Shown: positions 1-14,219 of the stretch, piece after piece
Numbering within the stretch: the stretch's first letter is position 1
Layout: each line of letters starts with the position of its first letter
Assembly: GCA_034766995.1 (NCBI GenBank)
Contig: CM068314.1
Span: forward strand, 21,571,126 to 21,635,125
DNA length: 64,000 bases
Direction: 5' to 3'
Source: Acanthacorydalis orientalis
Lineage: Eukaryota > Arthropoda > Insecta > Megaloptera > Corydalidae
Program-made: the position numbers and the translations under genes
The notes under the pieces: model-generated
What the model was told of the DNA's origin: nothing
What the model saw: only the letters and a program-made list of their open reading frames with translations
The model's database searches: none

Positions 1-1170
1 GATAAAAGGGAAATTTTATATAAAAATTTAAGATATATACAGATAGTGCATAATATATTTTCAAGAAAAATAAGTAAAGCAAAATTTTAAATCTTAATAA
101 TCGTATATTTTTAAACTTAGAAATTAGATAAGTAAAAATGATATTCAAGTGATAAATATACACGCACATAAAATCTATAGCTTCTGTATTTTTCGAAAAT
201 ATATAAAAGAGAATATAATATTTGATATTTTTTTAACGAATTTATCGAGATATGTACTTTCATTCGTGTCTCTAATTGGTTATTATGTGTATACAGCACT
301 TTCTCGGATATATAACAATGAGTTTTATAATGTTTGTACAGTGTGTCATTTATCTACGAGTTATATAATTAGAAAAGATAAACAATAGCTATCATTCAAT
401 TGAAATGAAACCAGATTCATATATATTGATTGTATTCAACTAACTTATTATTAATGCTTTGTAATTAACCTCACTATTGATGAAATAAATTTGATCTTAG
501 AATTGACGATGAGAGGTAACTTGAAATCTAAAAATTTTTAAGAGCAGTAATGCCAGAAGAATCATCTTCATTTGTTATTTGCCTATTATATTGTAATTAT
601 AAAAAAATATTAAATATAGACACTTTTGTATAATACAAAAACATATAAAACATACTGTGTATTGTATAATAATATTCTTTGCTATAGGTACTAAATATGC
701 AATGCACTGTTAATTCTGTCTCTTGTCTCTTAATTTTAAATAATTGAATAATTGAACATTTTTAATGTCAATAATCTTTATTTGAATGTTGCAAACTATA
801 AATTTTACAAAAAAATATCATTGTCACTGAAATAACTGACATATTTTTGTTAATATTTTATTTTTTCTCCTATATTAATTCTTCTATTAGAAATGTGTTG
901 TGTACATACAAAAAAATAATCAGAATTAAAAATCGAAGTATAGGACTCAGAATACACTAATGTTATGATTATACATGATATAAACTTTGTATTTTAGGTT
1001 GTCTGTATAATATATTAGATGTAAAAACTAATTCGGTGCCTTCAAATTGAATCGATCATAACACTTTTAAATTTAAATATTTTCTCATCGTTCTAGGATT
1101 TCGAAGTACCAACATTAACATTTAAAAAACATATTCTATATCTCGGCCAAGTAATTCAAAACAGTAGGAA
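1..1170. other. No gene seen
   Basis: AT-rich sequence with only short, AT-driven frames and no element recognised. Confidence 0.6.
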
Positions 1171-1174
1171 ACAC

Positions 1175-1400
1175 AATGGCACTCGAAAAGCAGCATATTA
1201 GGCATTGCATACTTTTCACATTCTAGTTGAAAAAAATGCTGTCGAAGTCGCGGAAATGATTTGTTCAGCTTCGGGAGGAGGTGTTGTGATGAATAAAACA
1301 TGCAAAAAATGCTAAAACAGAGCAAAATGCCCTAAAATACAGTACGACTTCATCGATTCAAATTCGCTATCATTTTTTCGACAAGGGATTCGTCAGTTAC
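1175..1400 (+). pseudogene. Mariner transposase 5' fragment, frameshifted
   Basis: From an ATG at 1179 the sequence reads MALEKQHIRHCILFTF, then a stop, and after a frame change NAVEVAEMICSASGG and NKTCKK. This resembles the N-terminal helix-turn-helix start of mariner transposases (a 'H-x-R-H-x-x-L-F-x-F' opening, then 'N-A-x-E-A-A-x-x-I-C'). The remainder of the transposase is not recognisable. It is a short, old and broken relic. Confidence 0.5.
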
Positions 1401-1601
1401 TTGTACAACTGTAGCAAAGTCATTTCAAATAATGAGAGATATTTTAAGGATTGAAATGTATTCCATTTTTCCGTGAATATTCATTTTCTATAAAAAAGCC
1501 ATGGAGTTAATTTGTACACCTAATATATACTTAATAAATTTTCGTTTTAAATTTAATTTATTTTTTCCAAATTAAATGTCATCTTTAATTTAATTATACG
1601 C

Positions 1602-1608
<7 letters not shown>

Positions 1609-1639
<31 letters not shown>
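1609..1639. repeat. (TA)n microsatellite
   Basis: About 31 bp of uninterrupted TA dinucleotides. Confidence 0.95.
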
Positions 1640-1642
<3 letters not shown>

Positions 1643-2517
1643 AACCCTATTAAACCTTTCAGTACTACCATTTATTACAAGAAAACAAGAATTAAAAAAT
1701 TTGAACTTATAGCATACATTCATAATCTATATTATTATAATATTCTATATAGTAACTATACATGTACATATTATTTAAAATAATTTAATATTACATTACA
1801 AACATTTTAATGAATAAATATTTAAAGTGTTTCCATTCCACATCATATAAAGTCTTACAAGTATTATCTAGTTTGTTAATAACAAGTAAAATGTGAACGT
1901 AAATAATTTATATGCAACTTTTCTTAATAACCGAATTTGCTTTCAAGGTAAACGCTATATTCAAAAGGTAATTGAAACCTTGAAAATAATTTATATTGTA
2001 TTAAAGTCGATATATTTTAATAAAGCTTCCTCGTATCAAGTTATTCGCATAGAAACATATAAGGGTGCTGTTAAGTGAAAGTTGTAAATAATAATCTTAC
2101 ACGTGATAATCCATACAGATTAAAATTCTACGGGTTTTAATGAAGACAAAATAACGATCAACCGTTTGAAGTATCTAAATCATTTTCGTAACATAAAATG
2201 TTGTGAACGTATTTAAAATTGATGTTCGATATTTTACAAAATGTTGTCTTGATTTGATACACACTTGTCTTTTCTTTCGACTTCCTGCCGTTTTTGAACA
2301 AGTGTCTGATAACATTTCTATAAAATTTATAAGTATTTGAAAACATACAAATGTTTATTTTTACATCTTATATTAAAAAAAAGAATCATTATTGAAACAC
2401 TTCAGCTACAAATGATTGTATTATATTTTGTACTATCTTTCGTAACGTGTGTCTTTGTTGCACAAATCAATTCGAAAGAAACTTTCTAAGAAATAATTAT
2501 ATGCTTATAAATACTCG

Positions 2518-2563
<46 letters not shown>

Positions 2564-4690
2564 CTCATTAACGCTCATATTCACACAACGCTCTAATCAA
2601 TTTTGAAAAGTAATAAAAAGACTTCAATAAAACATTAAAAAACACAATAATTTTATTTAAAAACGAATATCTTTTAAAATATACATTATCAATAATGAAT
2701 AATATAGTGCAATTATTTTAAATATATTTTTAATTAAGAAAATGCAAGAGAAACCAATACAAAAATATAGTACGAAGTAATGAAAGAGCACTTGCATATA
2801 TTTATTTGTCTAGACTAAATTTTCTTGTTCGTTAGTAAAAAAAAAACTTAAATGTTGATTTAGTGGGTGGTAAAGCTTCAGAGACTTGTTGCCATACAAA
2901 AATAAAAAAGGGACGCGGCTTTGAATGATGCTTTATGTCAGATACCTGAACAGTATAAACAACGTGAACATGAGCTGTAACATAATATTGTATTAGGTTC
3001 TGTATTTCCAATCTAAACAATGTAAGATAGGGAATAGACGTTGAACAAAGAGTGGTTTATGTAATAGGATTTTGCTAAACAGTACTGGCGTATTAATTAA
3101 ACTGAATTTTACTATTATTTACTATAATTAAAAAAATAGAGATAAAACAGAATTATAAAAGTTACTATAATTTTTATTATAAGAGTATACTTGACATTTA
3201 TTATATAAATAAATATATTGAGAAGTATATACTTAATTTTTAAAGTATGAATATTATATCTGTACTAATAAACATTGTTATTTTTTATATTATTATCCAA
3301 TTTATACGAAAAATACTAACATACTATTTAAATTTAAGAAATGTTAGTAAGAAAAACAAAAAAAACGACAAGAATTTTATTAATTTAAATAATATTAAGT
3401 AAAAGTATTAATATTATACGTTCAAATATTTATTTTTCTTCAATTATCGATCAGTTGAAACTTATTTTTGAAGTATAATAAGAAACTTGTTTTATTCCTT
3501 GCTAATTGAATCGACTTATATAAAAATTATTTAATTCTTAGGAACACATGTTATGAAAAATAATTCAGAGGATATAGAACAAACTTTCAAGTTTAGCATT
3601 TCAAGAACAGTCGATTGCATAAAGAGATGATTAAGGAAAAATGGTTTGAACACTTTTTTAAAATAAAAAAAGTTCTTTTTGAATACTTAAAATAAAATCA
3701 TCTCCTGAAAGCAAATCGATATTAATAAAAAAACAACTTAAGCACATAGAAAATATGATACTGTATGTATAAATACTGTCCTGTAGAAATATAATACTAT
3801 TTATTTAAATATACAAGTTTACAAGAACTATTGAATTTTTATATTTTAACTTTTTACGTTTTATTGCTTAGTGGAAACTTTTACGAACAATAAATGGAAA
3901 TAAATATATAAGAGAAACAAGCAAATATAAAAGTTTATAATGAATTTAAATATTCATTTCTATTCGTCAAAAGTCTTAGAAATGAACAGGAATATTATTC
4001 TCCAAAAATATTTTAAAACTTCATACATAAAAATATTCAAGTATTAATGATATTTTAACTCTTACATGAACACTTTACAGTATTTTCATAACATGAGAAC
4101 GTTTTCTTGAGTCATTTTTAATATACTTTGTATGAACTTTCATAACTATTTTCATACTTTCGTATCTTTATTTGACACGATCTCTTTCACTTTTATTCAA
4201 GAAGGAAACATTTTTATGTAGAAGGATTTACGTTAGCTTTTCAAGAAAATGCGAACTGTCCATCAAAATAACAACTCTAAAGACGACCTTGCACAATGAA
4301 TCATTAATCTTCGTTGATGGTTGTCTGAGAGCGAAATGCGGTCTGTAACTTTCGTACCATCATTACCATCTGTGTCATATACAGATTCTAGATGGTATTA
4401 AATTAGCTTCGTATGTTCTTCGACTGAAATCCATTTAACATGAAGTACGTTTAAAAATCTACTCTTGAACAATTAATGAAGATTGATTTTAAAAAATTAC
4501 AAATTTTTACATTTATTATTTAGACAAATTGTTGATTGATCTTTTTTCAATATATTGATTGAGTGGAACAGTATTGATGGGTTTCTAATAGATGTATTAA
4601 TGCAATTCTACACAATAATAGTAACAAATATCTCTTTCCTCGTTAGTAGATTTAGTCTGTTTTCCATTAGTATAATCGTATTGTGGTGGT
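1640..4690. other. No gene seen
   Basis: AT-rich DNA with one (TA)n array. Around 4255-4400 a less AT-rich stretch (minus frame MMVRKLQTAFRSQTTINED) is not recognised. Confidence 0.55.
2518..2561. repeat. (TA)n microsatellite
   Basis: About 44 bp of pure TA repeat. Confidence 0.95.
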
Positions 4691-4692
4691 TA

Positions 4693-5035
4693 CTCTATAG
4701 ATGAAGAGACCCAACTTTCAGCCTAACGTTTTGGAAGTGTTCCTGAAGACTTTTTCCTTGGGGTATTCCATCTCCCGCGATTTTCGGTAGTCGATCTTGG
4801 TTTATGCTATCTTCGTGTGCATTCAAATCCTTCCTTTTGGTCTTGTTGAATTTTAATATGTTTTGCACGTTGCATATGTTTCTAATTTCTCGATTGGGTA
4901 TTCTGTAGTGGAGAGTTTATCCTGAAATCGATCTTAGCGCCCTCATATCATTTGTTTTAAGTCTTTGCTCAGTTTTGCTTGTTTCGACTCATGTCTCACT
5001 TTCATAAGTTAGTATTGGTCTTACTGTCAATAACA
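4693..5035 (-). mobile_element. Non-LTR retrotransposon 3' coding fragment
   Basis: Reverse-complement translation gives VRPILTYESET, then KTEQRLKTNDMRALRSISG, then NREIRNICNVQNIL and finally NQDRLPKIAGDGIPQGK. This is the order of the C-terminal region after the reverse transcriptase in many insect LINEs (TYGSETW ... MRFLRR ... LPK ... GRP). Stops interrupt it. No ends or target duplication were found. Confidence 0.6.
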
Positions 5036-5149
5036 AATATACTAATTGAATAAATATCTTTGGAAAAATCACAATCTCAGCTGTCATGTTAAACTAGAAT
5101 AGGTTTGATTTGGGTTAATTTAGTTGTTTTGAAGTGAAATTGAAAATGA

Positions 5150-6150
5150 ATCTTGATAAAGTCCATTTGCCCGTAATTATGACGATACTTGTTTCAGAGG
5201 GGAATAGGAATTTTGAATACCGTGAAAAATATTTGCAACATGTTTGGAGAGAGCGTTGTGTCGATTCTAACCTGCGAGAGATGGTTCTCAAAATTTAAAC
5301 GGAGTGATTTTAACCTCGAAGACTATCCACGCTTCGGTCGGTCTTCTGGCATTGATGACGACTTTGTACGCAATTTAATGGACACAAATCCATGAATTTT
5401 AGCACAAGAGGTTTCTGAGCAATAAATCGACTACATTCCGGTATTTAAAAAACTTAGATATAATTTAAAGCTCGATGTTTGGATACCATGTGATCTAACT
5501 GAAAAGAACAAAATAGACCGAGCTTATATGACTATTCCTTACTTGGACGATTTAAAATCAATCCATTTCTGGGTCGATTAATGACAAAAGACGAAAAATG
5601 ATTTTAATGCGACAATGTGGAACAGAAACATCCTTGAAAGCAGAAGAATCAACACGGTCAGCCTATGCCAAAGCCGGTTTTCATCCTCAAAAGTTGATTC
5701 TGTATGGTGAGTTTGCAAAATTCTGATCTTTTATGAGCTGCTCCCCAAGTATTGTCAACAATTAGATAATTTTGGAAACAAAAATTGAGGAAAAACGTCC
5801 GGTTTTTGGCCAATTGGAAGGGATTTGTTATCTATCATGATAACGATAGACTCTACACTTCGATGCAAACGCAGAAAAAACTCAAGAAGGTAATCTGGGA
5901 TCTTCTATTGCATCCATCGTATTCTCATGATATTGCTTCATCAGATTATCACTTGTTTCGGTCGTTACAAAACAGTTTATATGGTAGAAAATTCGCTTAT
6001 CTTCACGACATAAAAAATTACATTTCATTTTTCTTTGACAAGAAACCGACCAACTTTTATGAAAGAGGAATACGAATGCTACCAAAACGTTGATGAAAGG
6101 TTATAGAAAAATATAGAAATTACATGGTAGAATGAATAAATTTATTTTAA
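5150..6150 (+). mobile_element. Degraded mariner, mellifera-subfamily-like
   Basis: The N-terminal part encodes MFGESVVSILTCERWFSKFK and then SDFNLEDYPRFGRSSGIDDD (5240-5360), the paired-like DNA-binding region. KLDVWIPCDLTEKNK follows near 5470. The 3' part (5785-6093) holds the catalytic region YHDNDRLYTSM, HPSYSHDIASSDYHLFRSL, QNSLYGRKF and FYERGIRMLPKR. SDYHLFRSLQNSL is characteristic of mellifera-type mariners. Stops, frameshifts and loss of part of the central domain make it inactive. In the first catalytic block the HDN motif is kept as YHDND, where most relatives have QDNARPHT. Confidence 0.85.
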
Positions 6151-8262
6151 TATAATTACTAAGTTCAGTTTTCTATCACGAAACCCATCAAAACGTTTGC
6201 ACTCACACAATAATTTTTTTTTTAAAAAAAAACAATAAAATCATAAGTCTAAAAAGTAGCTAAAATCATATTTTTTATAATTTAATTAAAATATTGTTTA
6301 ATTTAAAATTACCACTATATAAATATACAACAACGATAACTATAACTAAATTGTTCAAAACTATTAATGAAATACATGTAATCAATATTGTTCTCTTTTA
6401 ATAGAAATAAAGGTATTTTATAAAAAAAAAAAAACAAGGACATCGTTTCCAGTAATTCAACATAGTAGCCATATATCTAAATATTATCGTTTCAATATTA
6501 TTGTTTCAAGCGAAAACCAAAAAATTATCAATAATAAATTATTGAAAATTGTTAATAATTTTTTTTGTGGTTTGTGGAGTCGATGAAAATTCACGAACAA
6601 AATATTTTTTTCAATTCTTCTGACTTTTTAAATATTTTATTAAACTCATTTTATTATTAATTTAACACCTTTTTATAATCCATCTGCTACAAAATATTTT
6701 TGTAATATTATATGTATATTTTATTTTATAATGAAATATAATTATCCATTTTAGTAAACATTAAATCAGAAAATTTTATTTGAAATTTTAGAACGAAATT
6801 TAATTGCAGACCAGTTTTAAATAAATTGTCACTGTTAAATAATTTAATATTATATAGTTTCCAGGTAATAAAGTATACCATTATACGTTGAAATCGTAAA
6901 AAATTATGTTATCTTTTTTGATAATAAAATTTAATAATATTCTTACAATTTTACATTAATTGAATACTCTAAACACTATGCAGATTATATAAAGGATTTT
7001 GTAAAAAAATATTATCAATTAAATTACGAAGAAATTATATGTGTTTTATATTTAATTTTAATATAAATATATTACGAATATCTACATAAAACAATAAAAC
7101 CTGTTAAGAGACAGTTTCAATTCGATTTTCTATTACTGAGTGCCGGTAATAAAACTTTTATTCATTTTGCTTGCTATAAAGAATTTCGTATATAAAATAG
7201 ATAACGGCTTGAATATATAGACAAAATAATAATATATTGTAATATATTTCATCATCATATACTTTCATGTATTTGAATACTCATATATTAAAATTCCTCT
7301 GATGATTCCGCAAAATGTTACATTAAATTAAATATGAGTTGCTATAAATAATTTTCGTACACAGAAGAATATTGCGTTGTATATCATTTTACATAAAAAT
7401 TATACTCTTTAGAAAAAATCATGTTTGCGAAATTTATATGAGAAGGCTTTACAAAACGAGACTTTTACAATTTTCAATTGTAAAAGTTTGTCATTAAATT
7501 TTATTAATTATGAACTCGTTTTGTTAAAATGATTGTCTTTACTTTTTTTAACTTATAACTTAATGAGTTAAGAAATTAAATTCATATCGAAAAATTTAAT
7601 TTCATATTGAATAAACCTTTATAAATATATATTTAATACAAATTCAATATTCCTTCAAATTAAAAAAAAATGGAAGAAAGAAATATTTGTATGATTACAA
7701 ATTATCATCTGTAAGTTAATTATTTATGAGATGGGTTTTAATGTCTCTTATTTGAATATTTGCTTACAGTTTTGTAAATTGTTAGATTGAAAACATTTCA
7801 TTGTCATTGTAATTAATTAAAATTAGTTTAAAATATATTTGTTTACAAAGAAAGATATTCTAAATAAGATTATTGTAGTTTTTGTTAAATATTTTATTAA
7901 TATTCGATGATTTGTAAAAGATTATTTTTTATAAAATGTTTAACAGAAAATTTAAAACCAAATGAGTCAAATCTACATTCAATTTAGATTTCTTTAAAAT
8001 ATCCTTATAAATTATTTAATTATTAATTATTATTATTTCTTGGTTAATTAACAAATATAGTTCCAAATTCAATTCTTCATTGAAATTTAATAATTTTCCA
8101 TCAAAAATGAACAGATGCATTAACAAATTCGATTATAAATTAATTTATAATTAAATCATTTTATTTTCATTGCAATTTATTAAACTGTAATTTAAATTTT
8201 ATATTTAACTTTTTAATGGATATATTTCAATGTATTTTATAAAAAAACTTTGAAAACTGTGT

Positions 8263-8626
8263 ATGATGAGTATACTCATCATGAAGAAATAGCATTTTTT
8301 TTTGCTATGACAAGTATACTCGTCAGGCGAAAAAAGTAATAAGAATTTTCTATTTAAATTGAAATTTTAATAATAACTAAAAAATATTCGTAAATTTCAG
8401 TAATTTTAGAATATTTTGAGACAAGAACAAAATGCAATTATTTTTTTCAAGAATTGGCTTCTTGTTATTTTTTTAATATGGAAATTATATATGTTTAAAT
8501 TTTATAAATAATATCAATGAATTTGAGCAATAAAATTATTGATTTTCCAAAAAAATAAAACTCCATTTCATTACAATTTTATTCAATTTTACAGCAATTA
8601 CATATACTCTGTGTTTGACGAGTATA
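8263..8626. repeat. Three copies of a GAGTATACTC palindrome
   Basis: ATGATGAGTATACTCATCAT is a perfect 20-bp palindrome at 8263-8282. Related GACAAGTATACTCGTC occurs near 8309 and TGACGAGTATACTCGTTA near 8609. No coding sequence is associated. These may be subterminal repeats of an old DNA element. Confidence 0.6.
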
Positions 8627-9238
8627 CTCGTTATCCCTTCATTTTTTCGACACAATATAGGAATACACTTTTAAAATAGGGTTATATAACTAACAAGTAA
8701 ATGTATGAAAATTTGTAATAAATCTTCTATGATTTTCAATGTTCACTTCACATTTCTTTTATCTTTATTGAAAATAATTCGATTTTTTTATTGTTATTGA
8801 AGATTTTTAATATCTGAAAATTTTATATGTTGTTACTAATAAGTTGTATACAAATTTATTTATTTTTTAAATTAATCGAAGCAAAACTCTCTCAGTTGAC
8901 TTTTATACTCAAAAGTATCCTAATTTGATACCATCAAGGATAAATTTACACTCTTGACCTTATTGATCTTCGAAACTCTCATTTTTGCTACAAATTTGTT
9001 AAATTAGAGTTGATTTATGCGTTCAGTAACTGATATCTGACAAAATAACTAGTTAATATTTCCACTTAGTTTAACAGATTTTCGTTCAAGCTTAAAATCA
9101 TATAAAAATATTATACATTTCTTTTTGTGATTATTCCACGAGATATAATTTCAAAACACAAAACAAGACTATTAGACCGTTAGAATAAAGAACAAATTTT
9201 ACGCTTGAAAATATGTAAAAAAAAATTATAAAAATAAT

Positions 9239-9422
9239 ATATTTTATAAAATGTTTTAAAATGTTATCAAGAAAAAAGTAAAATTCATCTGTAGATATCC
9301 TGGTATATTATTAACTTTAAAATATTATATAAAAAAGAATATAGAAAGTAAATTGTTTTACAAAACGTTTTATACTGTCATCAAGAAAAGAGTTGAATTT
9401 ATTTGTAGACAACCTGATATAT
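9239..9422. repeat. Diverged direct repeat, about 72 bp, spaced 112 bp
   Basis: The copy at 9239-9310 (ending GTAGATATCCTGGTATATTA) and the copy at 9351-9422 (ending GTAGACAACCTGATATATT) align over most of their length, including ATCAAGAAAA in the centre. This looks like an old local duplication. Confidence 0.6.
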
Positions 9423-11073
9423 TCATATGAACAAAAAACAGACGTTCCATTAAATAAAAAATTCTGATATAAATTTTATGAAATTTGTTAGCTTTGATTC
9501 ATTACTTTAAGGATTAATGTCAAGTGTATAAAATGTGCTTTGGATTTATAAACTTCAAAATTAAGACAGATAAAAGTATTATCGAGAGTATTAAACAACA
9601 CACTTTTTATTAAAACAACATTTCTTAATAAAGTCGATTAAAAATTCTTATTTGTACAAGTATAAATCATTCATTGAATATTCTATTTAAGAAGTTGATC
9701 TATAATATATTTTAAAATACAATAAGGTTTTTTCGCATGCAGTTTAATCAGTTGTTTTCTTTAACAGTATTTATTTTTTAAAGATTTCTAAATATCAAAT
9801 TTAAATTTCTCTCTCTTTGTATATTTGTATATATATATATAAAGTGTATAAGTATGTATGTATGAAAGAACATTTAAAACTGTTTGTTAACAAGTAACAT
9901 TAGTGTTTTTATTGAATGTAGTACACGTAAAACTACAAAAAAATCTCACCAAAATTTCCCATTCGTTTTTTCTTGACGAATGTTAAAAAAATATTGGTGA
10001 TAGTCAGTGACTAACGACGTTCTGGTGTGCATCATAAATCACGAGGTTCCGTGTAAAAAGTCTTTTTACCGATAACAAATTTACTCTTTATCAGACTGCA
10101 CTACAATTGAGTATTAAAATAGTTTGTTGTGTAGGAGATGAAGATTTAACGCTATATAAAATTATTGATTTTAAAGATAGAATTTGTTTTTACATTTATT
10201 AATTATTTCTTGAATAAATTTACAATTTAATGATTTTTTAAAAAAAGTTATTGGTATTAAATTTATTTATGTTTCTTGTAAATAAATAATTGAAACGTTA
10301 TTTATTTTTTTTAAACTTAATTCAAATTAAAAATATAAGTAATAATTAACATCCATTCATGCAAGAATATGATTCAATACTTTTATCTAGTATATTTATT
10401 ATTCATACAAAAAATGATTTATACTTATATTTTTCTATATTAAAAAAATATGTCTGTACTAATTATTTATGAAATATTTTTATTATACGATTATTTTAGA
10501 TTGTGATATATTTGTTGATATGCAACAATTATATATATATAAATTTTATGATTTATATAAAAACGCATAAAATGCAAATTTTCTTTAAAACAATTAAGAC
10601 ATATTAATTTCCATTTAATAAACTCGTACCTTACAACAGTGAATAATCATTATTCGAATATGTTCAAATGATTTACAACAGTATGAAGTGATGACTAATT
10701 GAATACCACCCACCATTAAGTAATCTTTAGAAAGAGGCTGTCCCGTTTCTAGAATTGTAAATGAACTACACACAAATTCATTCGAAATACAGCTTTCAAC
10801 CTTTATTAAATCTATTATCTGTTCCCCAAGGAGAAACGGTTGAGAGAACTAATATGATCAGATATATTAACTACTCTACGAGTATTTGACCAATTTTTAA
10901 ATGTGTGAAGTGAATTTTAATGTGATCTTATCTTAAACATGGATTATCACTTGAATCATTTATTTTAATTCCACTTTGATATCAATTTAATGAAAGCATT
11001 ATATTTAATTTCACGCAATGTATTAATGAATTACTTACTAAATATATTCGGACTTCTGTTTTAAAAATTATAT

Positions 11074-11076
<3 letters not shown>

Positions 11077-11148
<72 letters not shown>

Positions 11149-11149
11149 A
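11077..11149. repeat. (TA)n microsatellite
   Basis: About 73 bp of TA repeat with one TACA interruption. A second short array follows at 11325-11349. Confidence 0.95.
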
Positions 11150-13277
11150 TCTTTGTAAAGTTTGTTTAGTGTCTAATAATATGTAATTTGATTGTTGATT
11201 TATTTATGGTCGAAGAAATGTAATTCCCGTTGTAACTTTAGACAACACAATGTACAAATTAAATATTTCATTGGATGTTTACTCTAATATTATGTCTCAA
11301 ATTTATTGTACTTCATACATCCAAATATATATATATATATATATATATAAAGGATTATATGTACTTGAAATGTTCTTGTATTATGAGTTATGAAATATTA
11401 TATATTCTCTTTCTAGTGTCTATTGAAACATTGATTATGACAGGAACGAGTAATTAAAACATTAATTAACAATTTCTTTGGTTAGTGACATGTTGCAAAA
11501 TTATATAGAGTAACGTTTTAATAAAAAATAATTAAAAAAATATTTTTATTTATTTAAAAAAAATGTAATCATTACTTGCTTCAGATCTTCATATACTTTG
11601 TTTTTAATGGATCACGTTTTTAAAATTGGTTTATATTTATATTAAATTCACGTTTTTAATATTAATTATTTTTTTGAAAATAAAAAAAAATAAATTACTG
11701 TTTTTAATTAAAAAAATATTTATCATATTTTTAGATTTTGTTGATGTTTTTTTTTTCAAAATACGTTTTTACATTAAAGCTAAGTCTCTCCTGAATATTT
11801 AAGAGAGAAAAATTTTATTGAATCTATTGCAGATGGTTTTATCACAGCGTATAAGAAATTATTGAGTGAATAATAATTCATGAAAACTGAAATATAAATT
11901 CTTATTACTTGGTATCAAGTAAACAAAATTAAATACCGATGTTAACATTAGAACCCAGACAATTGCTAATATATGGGGCAATTTTTTATTAGAACGTTGT
12001 CGCGATGTCAGTTCTTTGTCAGTAACGTTAATTACATAATGACCTGCTTTTAAAATTTCTCAGAATTGAATGTGACTGCATAGTTTAATGTTATTTAATA
12101 TTCAAATAATTTTAAACTACTCAAACTAACTTCATTAAACAGTTCCAGAATCTTCACTATCTAATAAGCCTAGAATATGATATATTAATTATATGATTTT
12201 TCGAAATTAGAGCAGTATTTGACAAAAAGTATTGTTATATTTATTAATGAATATTTTTATATTCATGAACCCTTCATTAACATAAGAAGTTGAAGTCAAC
12301 ATCCAATAAGTTGTCATTTTCAACCATCCAACGAGCCAGAAAGAAGTCAACATTATAATCTTACAGTATTTAAGCTGTGCATTTAAATATCTCGACCTAT
12401 CAAAACAATTACTTTATAATCAAAGATGTGTGGCTATTGAGATCACAAAAATGATAACTTTCAGAGATTTTAGGTTGATTTTTTTTAAAAAAAACAGTGA
12501 AATAAACAATCATCGCACCTAAAAATAATTATATGTTAGCATCCAAACTAATGTTTCTAAAATAAGTGATCGATATTATATTAGATTGCAATAAATATGA
12601 TAAAAGAAATTCACTATTCGAAAAGGAAGAAGGCACTGTAAATATATTTTTTTATTTTATGTTATCATTTTTTAAACAAGAATTGAGAATATTCTTTTAT
12701 GTATACAGATGAAAGTAAATGTAATTTCCACTTTTTTCTCAATTTTTTTGTTCTGTAAATTAAAATTTCCTTTAAAATATTTTATAAATCAATTATATAT
12801 ACATATAAATTCCATACTTTAAAGAATGTTTATAAAATATCAATTTACGACTAGGAATTCACTGTTTTTTGAAATTACAGCTAATTTTTTTTATATATAA
12901 ATTATCATCCACATACTATATTCCGTTTATTTCTATTATTTTTTGTTGACAATTTTAAAATATAGACAATAATTAATTTATAACTATTTTTTTAAAAAAC
13001 TTGTGATATTTAGAGTGTTTATTTTATTAGAATTTCCGAATGATGTGATTTAGCTGTATAGAATATTTAAACAGAAAATCTGAAACATTATTGATATTCA
13101 GGGAAATGAGTACAATGGGTATTTATAAAAGTGAAAAAAGTGTTGTCGATAATAAGTTTGATTGAGAGATTCACGTAGAAGATATTTAATAAAAGTATAT
13201 ATTTAAAATTCGCTGGTATTTTAACTTTTCCAGAATATTTTCATCAACCTTGTATATACCTGAAAAATATTTTTTAA

Positions 13278-14012
13278 CACGTTCGCTTCCAGGGTATTGG
13301 GGGAAAAATGTCCACCACAACCAAAGATTTTTTTGTAATAATATGACACCAAATGGCATAGATTTTACTTATATACATTTAGAACATTATTAATAAGTAA
13401 AATAAGCATTATTATAAACTGGGACACATATATGAAGCTGAGCTATAGATAAAAAAATTATGTTGTAGCCCATGTATCAAATATGTCGCACATTAAATTA
13501 AAAGAAAATGAATAGTATTGGGAAACAAAAAGTAAATAAATACAATTTTTCAAAGCGAAGTACAAGTGATTTATTTTGTACGATAAATTTTAAAACATCT
13601 GTCAACGCATAGCCCAATTGGTTATCCACATTGTTAGTTTTACAAATTTCACAATCTTAGAAAGTAGCTGTGCACCGCTTGTTACTGGCACACACATGGA
13701 ATCTAAGTAGTTTCTCCACTTGTACATTTGAATTGTTTCTACGTGGAAACAGCTATTTCGCTCTCAGAATTTAGTAATTTGCACGCAACAAACACTAAAT
13801 GCTATAAAAACTCGAAATAATGTAATATAACCTTAGGCCAAGCATTTCTTTCATATATTTTACTGTTTTGGAGTTTACCAATTGTGTTTAGAGTACAACG
13901 CATTTCAACATGTGACCATAAACTAACCAATTATAGCTGTCGCATATATGTGACGCCGGGCTCTAATAAAAACCGTTGTGTCGCACATATGTGACGGATG
14001 ATAGCGAACGTG
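13278..14012. mobile_element. piggyBac-like MITE, 735 bp, TTAA target
   Basis: Terminal inverted repeats are CACGTTCGCT at 13278 and AGCGAACGTG ending at 14012. They are flanked by TTAA (13274-13277) on the left and TCAA (14013-14016), a one-base decay of TTAA, on the right. No transposase can be read inside. Two subterminal palindrome-like copies near the right end (13939-13955 and 13980-13996) read GTCGCAYATATGTGACG. TTAA targeting and subterminal repeats are features of the piggyBac superfamily. The family assignment is inferred from the ends. Confidence 0.72.
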
Positions 14013-14219
14013 TCAAACTTTTATTTATCTTTGTTACTGTTCATAAAATTAATTTTATTTTATTACTTTATACATAATTTTAATATTTATGACTTATTGA
14101 TCCTCTGTATCACTATTATAGTTTATGAAATCATTACAAACATGTTTATATGTACTGCAAATATTCGAAACTTGTTACATAAATTGTTATATTGAATAAT
14201 ATAAGATTCTATGTTGTTT

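Larger units (their letters stand above)
6151..13277. other. Seven kilobases without a recognisable gene
   Basis: Holds the GAGTATACTC palindromes, the 9.24/9.35 kb direct repeat, (TA)n arrays at 11.1 and 11.3 kb and T-tract/A-tract palindromes at 6214 and 12479. Small mixed-composition stretches near 10.0 and 10.7 kb were not identified. Confidence 0.6.

Noticed and set aside
13998..14195. 65-codon hydrophobic frame after the piggyBac-like MITE
   Set aside because: It begins inside the transposon end and is composed almost entirely of AT-rich codons (I, L, F, Y, N). No motif.
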